Origin: Zoogloea sp.
Lineage (GTDB): Bacteria > Pseudomonadota > Gammaproteobacteria > Burkholderiales > Rhodocyclaceae
Assembly (NCBI RefSeq): GCF_028689785.1
Contig: NZ_JAQVCN010000005.1
Location: 1-64,000 of the forward strand
Reading direction: 5' to 3'
Length of the DNA: 64,000 bases
Shown here: in pieces, positions 11,794 to 18,674 of the stretch
Numbering within the stretch: position 1 is the stretch's first letter
Layout of the letters: each line of letters starts with the position of its first letter
Program-made: the position numbers and the translations under genes
The notes under the pieces: model-generated
What the model saw: only the letters and a program-made list of their open reading frames with translations
The model's database searches: none
What the model was told of the DNA's origin: nothing

Positions 11794-12732
11794 ATGTATT
11801 ACCCTTATTTTCGAGGTAAGCAGTTTGAGCTAATCGCTATTCGTGAAACAGCGGAATTACTTAAGAGTTCGGGCTTTGTGCCAATAATTGAGCCCGTGAG
11901 AGAGGTTTTAAGCGGGCTAGATCGAGCACTAAAAACTATCTGCGAAGTCAAGGGGAAAGCCATTGTTATCGTTAACCCGGATCATGGCGATCATGCAGAA
12001 GATGGTGCTGGAATAAGCTCCTTGCTAAAAAACGGTTTTCTAGACAAAGAAGGTATCACCGCAGGGATTCTGCTTAAGGAAGGGATGAACCTTGGCTCGG
12101 CGTTGAACTATTACGATAAACATAAAGATCACAAACCGGTATTTGTGCACGCTGGCTTCACGGAGGCAAAAGCGCTCGCCGAAAAGTTAGACGGTGACCT
12201 GGGTCAAACACAGCATGTCTTTTTTGAAAAGCATTGCGGCAAGCTGTATCGCAAACACTTCAAAGGTAGTATGCGAATTCTTCTACGTGATGGTTTTCAG
12301 CGACGCCGAAATGCTGACCACCCAGCTATTGAGGAGTTTTCTGACCTCCACGTTACCTACGAGGAGGAGGACATGGATGGGTTTGGGGATTTCTTGATCG
12401 TAGGTGACGACTACAGTGAGGGAGGTGGCCCAGCTTACGCTATCGCTATCCACTTAACTTTTATCGATTCAGACAAAGATAATGTCATGTACATCTATCA
12501 TTTTGTCTCGACGACTAAGGATACGCCAACTGATCCTGCCGGAAAGTTCGGTCAGGCACTAGGCAAGCTTATAGCTAAGCTGGACTCTGGCAATTCCAAG
12601 CTCATCGACACTGAGGCCATCCAGGAGTTTCGTGATCTCCATGCAAAGGGTCACTTCCCGGGGCTAGGTCATGTAAAGAAGCTCTCAATGAAGCATCATA
12701 TAGAAACGATAGCGGATTTTTTTGCTGACTAA
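11794..12732 (+). CDS. sce7725 family protein (beta-family-like)
   Basis: The 312-aa protein begins MYYPYFRGKQFELIAIRE and continues GFVPIIEPVREVLSGLDRAL, a pattern I associate with the sce7725 family, which in turn resembles the phage T4 beta-like protein group (P-x-x-x-G-K-x-E-L-x-A-L and PIIE). No catalytic residues are recognised. It lies 8 bp after the sce7726-type gene and 5 bp before the RES gene, so the three are probably one operon. No signal peptide or membrane segment is present, so it is likely cytoplasmic. Its biochemical role is unknown; co-occurrence with a predicted nuclease suggests a partner or regulator. Confidence 0.72.
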   Translation: MYYPYFRGKQFELIAIRETAELLKSSGFVPIIEPVREVLSGLDRALKTICEVKGKAIVIVNPDHGDHAEDGAGISSLLKNGFLDKEGITAGILLKEGMNLGSALNYYDKHKDHKPVFVHAGFTEAKALAEKLDGDLGQTQHVFFEKHCGKLYRKHFKGSMRILLRDGFQRRRNADHPAIEEFSDLHVTYEEEDMDGFGDFLIVGDDYSEGGGPAYAIAIHLTFIDSDKDNVMYIYHFVSTTKDTPTDPAGKFGQALGKLIAKLDSGNSKLIDTEAIQEFRDLHAKGHFPGLGHVKKLSMKHHIETIADFFAD

Positions 12733-12737
12733 CATCC

Positions 12738-13814
12738 ATGCCAGCATATTGTTGCTCCGAGTGCTTTGGTGACCGTGGTCTCAAAAAAAGCATTATTCCT
12801 TCCCTTAATCCAATTCGCGGTGTCTGCAATTACTGTCAATCAACAGGTGTAGATCTAGTTGAGCCTGCTCAACTTGCAGACGTATTTGAAATGCTCATTA
12901 GCATTTATGAGCCTAATCCCAATGGTAAATCCCTCGTGGAATGGTTGAAGCATGATTGGCAAATCTTCTCTCATCCATTCATGGATACTGCCCATGCAAA
13001 GGAATTACTCAGCGAAATTCTAGATAACGGAGATATCGTCCGAAAAACGTTTTCTCCAGCCGAGACTTACAAGAGTGAAGGGCTTGCCCGATGGGAAACG
13101 CTTCGGGACGAGCTAATGTATAAAAACAGATATTTTCTTGATGAGACTCTCGATACTGACCGACTAAAGGAATTACTGGATCATTTGCCCGCGGATGATT
13201 TGCCAGAAAGTTGGTTCCGAGCGCGCATACTGACAGCGAATCCCCCGTATCCGATTGCGGAAATGGGGGCCCCACCAAAGCATCTTACAACTCATGGGCG
13301 TGCTAACCCGACGGGTATTCCTTATCTCTATTTAGGTTCTTTACCAGAAACTGCAGTTGCAGAGGTGCGGCCCCATACTGGCGAAGTGGCGTGCGTAGCT
13401 GACTTCAAAGTTACGGGTTCTTTGACTGCTATCGATTTACGCAATCCACGCAAACTGGTCTCGCCTTTTCTCCTCGCAGACGCGGGCTCAATTGGCCAGA
13501 TGCGGGCTGACATTCCTTTTCTGGAACGACTGGGCGAAGAACTTACCCGCCCCGTTCTACCGCGAAGCGCCGCGATTGACTATATTCCTAGCCAATATCT
13601 GTGTGAATTTATCAAGAAAAGTGGTTACGACGGAGTTGTCTACCGTAGTTCAGTGAGCAATGGTATGAACCTTGCACTTTTCAATCCCGAAAAAGTCGTG
13701 GGTGGAGACGTTTCGCTCTTCAGTATTAATCGTGTATCAGTAGAAGTAGCGCCCATCTGTATTGCCCCAGTAAAATCATGCTTAGGTGTTAACCTTGAAA
13801 GAAACGACACATGA
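12738..13814 (+). CDS. RES-domain protein with N-terminal Cys-pair domain
   Basis: The 358-aa protein has two parts. The first 35 residues contain two Cys pairs (C6-x2-C9 and C30-x2-C33) like a zinc ribbon; with the following helical segment this resembles the HEPN/RES N-terminal domain. The RES domain occupies about residues 158-340: WFRARI (R161/R163), GRANPTGIPYLYLG, then TAVAEVRPHTGE (E209, R211) and a C-terminal YDGVVYRSSVSNG with the conserved Ser. RES toxins of the Xre-RES class degrade NAD+, which is established for some members and only inferred here. No Xre-type partner adjoins it, unlike RES toxin-antitoxin pairs. The last 20 or so residues may derive from the transposon remnant that overlaps its stop codon. 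Confidence 0.75.
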   Translation: MPAYCCSECFGDRGLKKSIIPSLNPIRGVCNYCQSTGVDLVEPAQLADVFEMLISIYEPNPNGKSLVEWLKHDWQIFSHPFMDTAHAKELLSEILDNGDIVRKTFSPAETYKSEGLARWETLRDELMYKNRYFLDETLDTDRLKELLDHLPADDLPESWFRARILTANPPYPIAEMGAPPKHLTTHGRANPTGIPYLYLGSLPETAVAEVRPHTGEVACVADFKVTGSLTAIDLRNPRKLVSPFLLADAGSIGQMRADIPFLERLGEELTRPVLPRSAAIDYIPSQYLCEFIKKSGYDGVVYRSSVSNGMNLALFNPEKVVGGDVSLFSINRVSVEVAPICIAPVKSCLGVNLERNDT

Positions 13815-13884
13815 GTACGGCGATGGAAGACGAAATCAAGCGTTGGACGGCCAGGTAATGGAAATCCTGCAGTGCAAGACACGT
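13811..13884 (+). pseudogene. Remnant of an IS transposase orfA
   Basis: ATG at 13811 starts MSTAMEDEIKRWTAR and then stops; one frame over, the reading resumes as VMEILQCKTR. Together these match the beginning of an insertion-sequence OrfA of the MEDEIKRWTA(K/R)RK...LV.EI.QGKT type, with a short deletion and frameshift between the halves. The ATG overlaps the stop of the RES gene. Only about 74 bp are recognisable, so this is a decayed fragment. Identification is from remembered family resemblance. Confidence 0.45.
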
Positions 13885-13950
13885 TGGCGGGGGTGTTTGG
13901 CAAGAGGCTCAAGGAGAACCCAATATCCAACCGCTGAAGGTTCCCGTGCC

Positions 13951-14298
13951 TCACTCAAACAAAATGGCCTCAATTCGGGCCAGAGCTTCGTCAACGATGT
14001 ACTGCGGCACCGTTTCCTTCAGGCTCACGTTCCGTGCTCGCCAGTCCAAGGACTTCAATTGGTGGCAATGCACCGCACCCTGGGTATCGGTGCCAGCCCC
14101 CACTAGCGTGACCACCGTTCCGTAAGTACGGGCAGCGGCAGCGGCGCCCTGCGAAATCGGGCAAATCATCGCCAACCCTTGCTGGTTGAAGACCTTACCG
14201 CTCAAGACAAGGCCGAAGTGCGGGCCCTTCATTTCCCGACCAGAGGGCGGATCGAAGTCGAGATGCACGATGTCGCCACGGTTTGGCAGGTACGCCAT
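13951..14298 (-). CDS. MazF/ChpB-type endoribonuclease toxin
   Basis: The 115-aa protein begins MAYLPNRGDIVHLDFDPPSG and has REMKGPHFGLVLS and QVKSLDWR-like HCHQLKSLDWRARN, the PemK/MazF fold pattern closest to ChpB (ChpBK). Such toxins cleave mRNA in the absence of antitoxin. Its start overlaps the last base of the upstream antitoxin stop, the typical coupled arrangement. The remaining 136 bp to the RES gene hold the transposase remnant. Confidence 0.9.
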   Translation of the reverse strand: MAYLPNRGDIVHLDFDPPSGREMKGPHFGLVLSGKVFNQQGLAMICPISQGAAAAARTYGTVVTLVGAGTDTQGAVHCHQLKSLDWRARNVSLKETVPQYIVDEALARIEAILFE

Positions 14299-14543
14299 CA
14301 GTCGCTCTCCAATCCAAGCGAGGGCATTTCATCCCAGCCTTCGACACGCGGCAGCCCTTGAGGCATTTCTGCCATCAGGTCGGCCAGTTTGTAGCGCGGG
14401 CGGGTCGGCGCTTCCACGGTCATCTTATTGCCCAAGAGATGAAGTTCCACCTGGGAGCCTTCGCCCAGACCGTTCTGGTCAATAAATGCCTTGGGCACCG
14501 TCATTACGAGCGAGCCACCGGCTTTGCGCAGGGTTTGAAGCAT
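14298..14543 (-). CDS. MazE/ChpS-type antitoxin (AbrB-like)
   Basis: The 81-aa protein starts with a SpoVT/AbrB swapped-hairpin domain (LRKAGGSLVMTVPKAFIDQN, GSQVELHLLGNKMTVEAP) and ends with an acidic tail (GWDEMPSLGLESD) that should wrap around the toxin. It precedes the MazF-like gene with a 1-base overlap. A strong GGAGG site lies just before the ATG. Antitoxins of this type bind their own promoter; an inverted GTCCTA/TAGGAC repeat lies upstream. Confidence 0.88.
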   Translation of the reverse strand: MLQTLRKAGGSLVMTVPKAFIDQNGLGEGSQVELHLLGNKMTVEAPTRPRYKLADLMAEMPQGLPRVEGWDEMPSLGLESD

Positions 14544-14565
14544 ACGGGCCTCCTATCAATCGTAA

Positions 14566-14605
14566 GTCCTATTTCAGTATAACTTTTATCTTACAAGAGT
14601 AGGAC
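14566..14605 (-). promoter_or_regulatory. Candidate operator of the mazEF-like pair
   Basis: GTCCTA (14566-14571) and TAGGAC (14600-14605) form an inverted repeat around an AT-rich stretch that includes TATACT on the minus strand, a possible -10. It lies 23-62 bp upstream of the antitoxin ATG, where autoregulation would be expected. Short half-sites make this tentative. Confidence 0.35.
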
Positions 14606-14698
14606 ATTAATTCTGCAGCATGAGGACAGCCGGTTGGAAGACGAAAAATGCAGGGCATCGCAGCCCCCGGTAGAGCGTGTCGGGCATGGCAGGCGTGC

Positions 14699-15067
14699 TC
14701 ATTCTTGCTTGCCGTCCTTGTCACCGCTCACCACAGCAGCTGTACGCGTTCTGCGAGCGCGCAAACGGCTCGCCTGACGCACGTCGGATTCGAGTGCCCG
14801 GACATCCTTGCCCGGTTCAGCCAAGTCCCCAAGCCCGTCCGCCAAACCGAGCTGCCACAAGGCCGAGGCATACACCCCCATGCTCACAGACGGGTCGCCC
14901 TTCTCCAGGCGAATCAGTGTGGGCACAGAGACCCCAAGACGGCTGGCCCACTGCCGCTGGGACTCCTTACGCCGAAGCCGTGCCACGGCCAGCCTCTCTC
15001 CAAGCGTCTGTAAAGAGACCAGGACTTCCGGCGGCAAGGAACTCAGGGCTAAAGAAGGCTTTGACAT
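14699..15067 (-). CDS. XRE-family transcriptional regulator (HipB-like)
   Basis: The 122-aa protein carries an HTH_3/XRE domain: LGERLAVARLRRKESQRQWA, then SRLGVSVPTLIRLEKGDPSVSM, followed by a second segment GVYASALWQLGLADGLGDLA seen in XRE regulators paired with HipA kinases. It lies 42 bp downstream of hipA on the same strand. Because a different HipB (16380-16664) already precedes hipA, this is either a second regulator of the module or the leftover of another pair. Its start codon is embedded in a perfect 14-bp inverted repeat, probably its own operator. Confidence 0.8.
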   Translation of the reverse strand: MSKPSLALSSLPPEVLVSLQTLGERLAVARLRRKESQRQWASRLGVSVPTLIRLEKGDPSVSMGVYASALWQLGLADGLGDLAEPGKDVRALESDVRQASRLRARRTRTAAVVSGDKDGKQE

Positions 15068-15117
15068 AACATAAAGGTAGACAAAATATCGATAAGAGTA
15101 AATTTTATGTTATGTCA
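15062..15117. promoter_or_regulatory. Perfect 14-bp inverted repeat spanning hipA stop and XRE start
   Basis: TGACATAACATAAA (15062-15075) is repeated inverted as TTTATGTTATGTCA (15104-15117), with 28 bp between. One arm contains the XRE gene start (15065-15067) and the other the hipA stop (15110-15112). The AT-rich centre may hold the XRE promoter. The arrangement suggests an operator that lets the XRE protein repress itself, or a hairpin that ends hipA transcription. Confidence 0.65.
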
Positions 15118-16396
15118 CAGCTCCCGCCATCTCCCCAACAATCATGTGCTCCACAACCTTGAACACACGCTGTTCAATCGGTGTAGCGGGCGCCAGCTCC
15201 GGGCTGGCGAGGGCCTTGCGAATGCCCTTTGCCACGTCGTTCACGATGCGCGCTGCCGCCTCCGCTGGAAGGCGCAGCGCCTTGCCGGCTTCGATGAGAC
15301 TGTCGAGTTTCACCTCGTTGAATCTCGCCGCGCCGGGCAGTTCAATGGCCATGCGCACGGCGGGCGACGGTCCGTCCTGGGTGCCCAATGCTCTGGTGTG
15401 ATAGGCGGATGTGCTCAGCAGGTCGTAATGGGGCGCCAGCTCGGGCCCGAGCCCGGTCATGACGAATGACAGGTTCTTCAGGTGGCTGTCGTCATTTGCC
15501 AGAAAGACGTTGAAGACCAGCCATCGAAAGAGTCGAAACCGCGTTGCCGCGGGGTTTGCCGAGAGGGTACTGATCTCGTACAGCGTCTCCAGGGACGCCC
15601 GGCTGTACTTCAGCGTGCGGGAGATGTTGAGCAGCTGGCAGGCGTCAAGGATGTGTCTTCGCTGCGTATCGGGAAAGCTGCCCAGCCTGTCGAAGCGTTC
15701 GATGATGTAGACCGGGACCGCCGCCTGGTCGTCGGGCAGGCGCCGCAGAATGACGTCCGGGACAAGCAGCCCCGCCGCCCTGGCCAGCCGCATGGTGAGG
15801 AATTCATTGTAGGCCGATGCCGGATAGCGCTCCACGTCGGGATGATCAGGCTTGAGGACGTGCGTGGACGGCGTGGCGCCAGCCGGCTCAAACAGCTCAC
15901 CCTCCTTCACGACGAGCAACAGTTTGTGCTGTGCGCCCGCTGCCGACATCTTCTTTGGCGCATCATGGATCAGGGTCTGCTGCGGCAGATTGCGGATGCG
16001 GCGGACAAGCACATCGTCGGGCAGCGGCACAATCGCGCTGTCGGTCGGAGGCGCCTCCCCGGGTGGCAGCAATGTCAGGGCACCAGCCGATTCCCTCCCC
16101 AGATATCGCAAGACGTCGAAGGCATCGCGGACATTGGCTTCCCGACAGACCGCTTCTCTCAGATGCTCTTCTGGCAGGAGGTTGTCGAAGAACCACTGTA
16201 CGGTGCGGACCGTGCTCCCGTCGCGATGCTCAAGCTGATGTCGTGGCAATGCCGGTGACAGGTCAAAAGCCTGGGCAGACCTTGACCATGATTCGTCGTA
16301 TTTCAGCGTCCAGATGTCCTGCTCTTCGAGCAGATGGCCAACATGCTGGCGCTCAAAATAGATCTGCAGAACGCGCGCTTCACTCACCGTCAGCAT
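15110..16396 (-). CDS. hipA: HipA-family serine/threonine kinase toxin
   Basis: HipA kinases phosphorylate targets such as glutamyl-tRNA synthetase and cause growth arrest or persistence. The 428-aa protein has the HipA N-terminal domain (LEHRDGSTVRTVQWFFDNLLPEE, LGRESAGALTLLP), the phosphate-binding loop with its autophosphorylated Ser (MSAAGAQHKLLLV), YIIERFDR, the catalytic NDDSHLKNLSF (Asp and Lys-Asn) and the metal-binding APHYDLLS. All key residues are present, so it should be active. I chose the ATG at 16396, which overlaps the hipB stop by 17 bp; a further in-frame start 12 codons upstream is possible. Confidence 0.92.
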   Translation of the reverse strand: MLTVSEARVLQIYFERQHVGHLLEEQDIWTLKYDESWSRSAQAFDLSPALPRHQLEHRDGSTVRTVQWFFDNLLPEEHLREAVCREANVRDAFDVLRYLGRESAGALTLLPPGEAPPTDSAIVPLPDDVLVRRIRNLPQQTLIHDAPKKMSAAGAQHKLLLVVKEGELFEPAGATPSTHVLKPDHPDVERYPASAYNEFLTMRLARAAGLLVPDVILRRLPDDQAAVPVYIIERFDRLGSFPDTQRRHILDACQLLNISRTLKYSRASLETLYEISTLSANPAATRFRLFRWLVFNVFLANDDSHLKNLSFVMTGLGPELAPHYDLLSTSAYHTRALGTQDGPSPAVRMAIELPGAARFNEVKLDSLIEAGKALRLPAEAAARIVNDVAKGIRKALASPELAPATPIEQRVFKVVEHMIVGEMAGAVT

Positions 16397-16664
16397 CCCG
16401 CTTCTGCGCTGCACGCTGCACCAGGCGCTCAAGCTCTGCTGCCGCGGAGTCGTGGAATTCTACGGACACGCGCACCCCGAGCTCCCGGAGCAAGCGAAAC
16501 ACCCGCCCCATCTGCACGGTGTCCTTGCCGTTCTCCACGTCGGACGTGAACTGCTTGCTGACACCCACCATGCCCGCCAGGTCGTCGATCCGGATACCGG
16601 AGCTTTTGCGGACAGCACGAAGCACCGTGCCGATATCCGAGACGGAATCCACCGTTTTTTTCAT
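16380..16664 (-). CDS. hipB: HipB-like antitoxin, XRE family
   Basis: The 94-aa protein holds one HTH domain: IGTVLRAVRKSSGIRIDDLA, then GMVGVSKQFTSDVENGKDTV, close to the HipB family, with a C-terminal extension (VSVEFHDSAAAELERLVQRA). It precedes hipA with overlap, so the antitoxin is made first. Three evenly spaced palindromes lie directly upstream and are very likely its operators. Confidence 0.9.
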   Translation of the reverse strand: MKKTVDSVSDIGTVLRAVRKSSGIRIDDLAGMVGVSKQFTSDVENGKDTVQMGRVFRLLRELGVRVSVEFHDSAAAELERLVQRAAQKRDADGE

Positions 16665-16707
16665 GGAGATCTTTCCTCAGCGCTCAGTCGTCTCACGAAC
16701 GATTCGT

Positions 16708-16835
16708 CCGACTATTATTCCTGTGATCGCAGGAATAATAGTCGGAGGCCGCAGCGATTTCCATCATTTCCTACGAGCGCAGGAATTCCCGATCCGAATC
16801 CACCGATAACCGATGAATTCCTGCGATCACAGGAA
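16708..16835. promoter_or_regulatory. Three HipB-type operators at exact 50-bp spacing
   Basis: The motif TTCCT-N8-AGGAA occurs at 16718-16735, 16768-16785 and 16818-16835, each starting exactly 50 bp after the last. The first sits inside a perfect 38-bp palindrome (16708-16745, 16-bp arms, six-base centre TGATCG). E. coli HipB binds TATCC-N8-GGATA operators repeated before hipBA, so the spacing of half-sites is the same. The set lies between hipB and the convergent end of the DUF1176 gene, and accounts for most of the 16665-16866 gap. Confidence 0.8.
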
Positions 16836-16866
16836 TATTTCCAACCCACTCCATCAGGCCAGCCCC

Positions 16867-17937
16867 TCACTCCCCCCCACCCAGCCCCACCCGCGTCGGC
16901 AAATCCCACGCGCCGCCCGGCGCGATCAGCCTGCACATGCCCGTGGACGTGGCATGGGCCAGCACGAAGCCCCTGCCGTCCCACTTCCATTCCTCCATCG
17001 ACCAGCAATCCCCCAGGCCGCGGCCCTTTTGGGTGGCAGTAATGGTGCCAGCGTCGTATTCCGAGCCCTGGGTGGTGACCAGCACGGGCTGGTAGGGCGG
17101 GGCTTGATTGACGATCCAGTAGCCGTGGCCCACGTTGTAGGCGCCGCCCCAGCAGCGGGTGGCGACGAGGAAGCGGGTGTCGGTGAGGCGGGTGGCGGTG
17201 GGGGCTTCTTCGACGGACGGATCGGGTTCGGTGAGATCAGGGCAGTAGTCGGTTTCGTCGTTCTTAAGGGTGGCGCGCAGGGCCTTGAGCAGGGCGGGGC
17301 CTTGCTGCTTCACCCAGCTCTTGTCGCCCGGCCTGGCGGGGGCGATGGCGCCCGGCTTGATGACAAGGCTCAACAGCGGGGGGAGGGCCTTGCTTTCGGG
17401 TTCGGTGCCGCGCCGGATGAGGGCGCCGGGGGTGCCCAGGCGGCCCTGGAATTCGTCCATCTTGAGGAGCACGGCGGCGGCGCCGGTGTCGGAGAGTGCC
17501 CAGGTGGTGCCGCTGCGCACAAACTCGATGCTGCTCTTGCGGGTGAGGGCGGCGAGCAGGGCCTGGGTCTGGGCCGGGTTGAGTTCGCCCTGCAGGCTGT
17601 CGCTATCGAAACCCACCGGGCCCTGGGCGGTGCCGTTGATGCGCAGTGTGAGCTGGAAGCGCCGGGGCAGTTTGTCGACGATGGGGTTGTCGCCGTAGCG
17701 CCCGACCTTTACCTGGGCCGTCACCGGCTGCCCCGGCCCGGCCGGGCGGGTGAGGAGCACCGAGATGGGCAGCTCGACGCCATCCGGGCTGTAGCCGGCG
17801 GCGCGGCAAGTGCGGGTGTTGTCGCAGGCCAACTCCCAGTCGCCGTGGAAGAAGCGGGTGCCGGGCAGGTCGGCGGCGGCCAGGGTGGGGGCGGCCAGCA
17901 GCAGGGCGGCGTGGAGGATGGGGCGGGGGAGGCGCAT
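16867..17937 (-). CDS. DUF1176 domain-containing exported protein
   Basis: The 356-aa protein begins with a signal peptide (MRLPRPILHAALLLAAPTLA, then AADLPG) and matches the DUF1176 family: FFHGDWELACDNTRTCRAAGY near the start, paired Cys throughout, and a C-terminal VATRCWGGAYNVGHGYWIV and GDCWSMEEWKWDG. Members are periplasmic and of unknown function. An upstream in-frame start exists, but the ATG at 17937 places the signal peptide at the true N-terminus. The gene is divergent from the DUF2058 gene. Confidence 0.82.
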   Translation of the reverse strand: MRLPRPILHAALLLAAPTLAAADLPGTRFFHGDWELACDNTRTCRAAGYSPDGVELPISVLLTRPAGPGQPVTAQVKVGRYGDNPIVDKLPRRFQLTLRINGTAQGPVGFDSDSLQGELNPAQTQALLAALTRKSSIEFVRSGTTWALSDTGAAAVLLKMDEFQGRLGTPGALIRRGTEPESKALPPLLSLVIKPGAIAPARPGDKSWVKQQGPALLKALRATLKNDETDYCPDLTEPDPSVEEAPTATRLTDTRFLVATRCWGGAYNVGHGYWIVNQAPPYQPVLVTTQGSEYDAGTITATQKGRGLGDCWSMEEWKWDGRGFVLAHATSTGMCRLIAPGGAWDLPTRVGLGGGE

Positions 17938-18103
17938 GGGGCTTTCCTTGCCCGGTGCAGGAGCCGGGCAACCTGGGGTGACGGCAGGCAGTCTAGGGGC
18001 TGCGCTAATGGGCAGCAATGCGTGCACACGGATTGGCCGCTTGCTATCCTCCGCTTCCCGGCCGCGCGGGCGGCCAGTACCCATCACTCACGGAGATACG
18101 CCC

Positions 18104-18646
18104 ATGGCGTCGTTGCAGGATCAGTTCATGAAGGCCGGCCTGGTCAGCAAAGGCAAGGCCAAGCAGCTTAACCAGGACAAGTCGCGCCAGCAGAAGCTCG
18201 ACCGCAAGGCCGGGGTCGAGACGGTCAACGAAGCCAAGCTGGCCGCCCAGGAGATCCAGCGCCAGCAGGCCGAGCGGGCCCGGGAGCTCAACGCCCAACG
18301 CGACGCGGCCGCCCGGCAGAAGGCCATCGAGGCGCAGATCGTGCAGATGATCCAGCAGCACAAGCAGGCCAAGCTCACCCGGGGCGCCGCCGAGGTGGCC
18401 TACAACTACACCCACGACAGCAAGATCAAGCGCATGTTCGTGTCGGCCCAGGTGCGTGACCACATTGCCGCGGGGCACCTGGTGATCGTCTGCCAGGGCG
18501 AGTCCGCCGAGCTGCTGCCGCGGGCCATCGGCAACAAGATCGCCGAACGCGACCCGGCCCGGGTGGTGTACGTGAAGCAGGCCGAAGCCCCCGCCGAGGA
18601 CGACCCCTACGCCGACTTCAAGGTGCCCGACGACCTGATGTGGTGA
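18104..18646 (+). CDS. DUF2058 (YaiL-like) nucleoprotein
   Basis: The 180-aa protein begins MASLQDQFMKAGLVSKGKAK, the hallmark of the YaiL/DUF2058 family, described as nucleoprotein or polynucleotide-associated. Residues 15-90 form a long charged helix or coiled coil (QQKLDRKAG through IQMIQQHKQ); the C-terminal part has YNYTHDSKIKRMFVS and DPYADFKVPDDLMW. A GGAG site precedes the ATG. Function is not established. Confidence 0.85.
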   Translation: MASLQDQFMKAGLVSKGKAKQLNQDKSRQQKLDRKAGVETVNEAKLAAQEIQRQQAERARELNAQRDAAARQKAIEAQIVQMIQQHKQAKLTRGAAEVAYNYTHDSKIKRMFVSAQVRDHIAAGHLVIVCQGESAELLPRAIGNKIAERDPARVVYVKQAEAPAEDDPYADFKVPDDLMW

Positions 18647-18674
18647 TGCGGGCGGCCTGCCCCTTCCAGCATCT

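Noticed and set aside
16708-16835. CRISPR-like array of three repeats
   Set aside because: Units are short palindromic half-sites (TTCCT-N8-AGGAA) with regular 50-bp steps upstream of hipB; no long direct repeats, no cas genes. They are operators.
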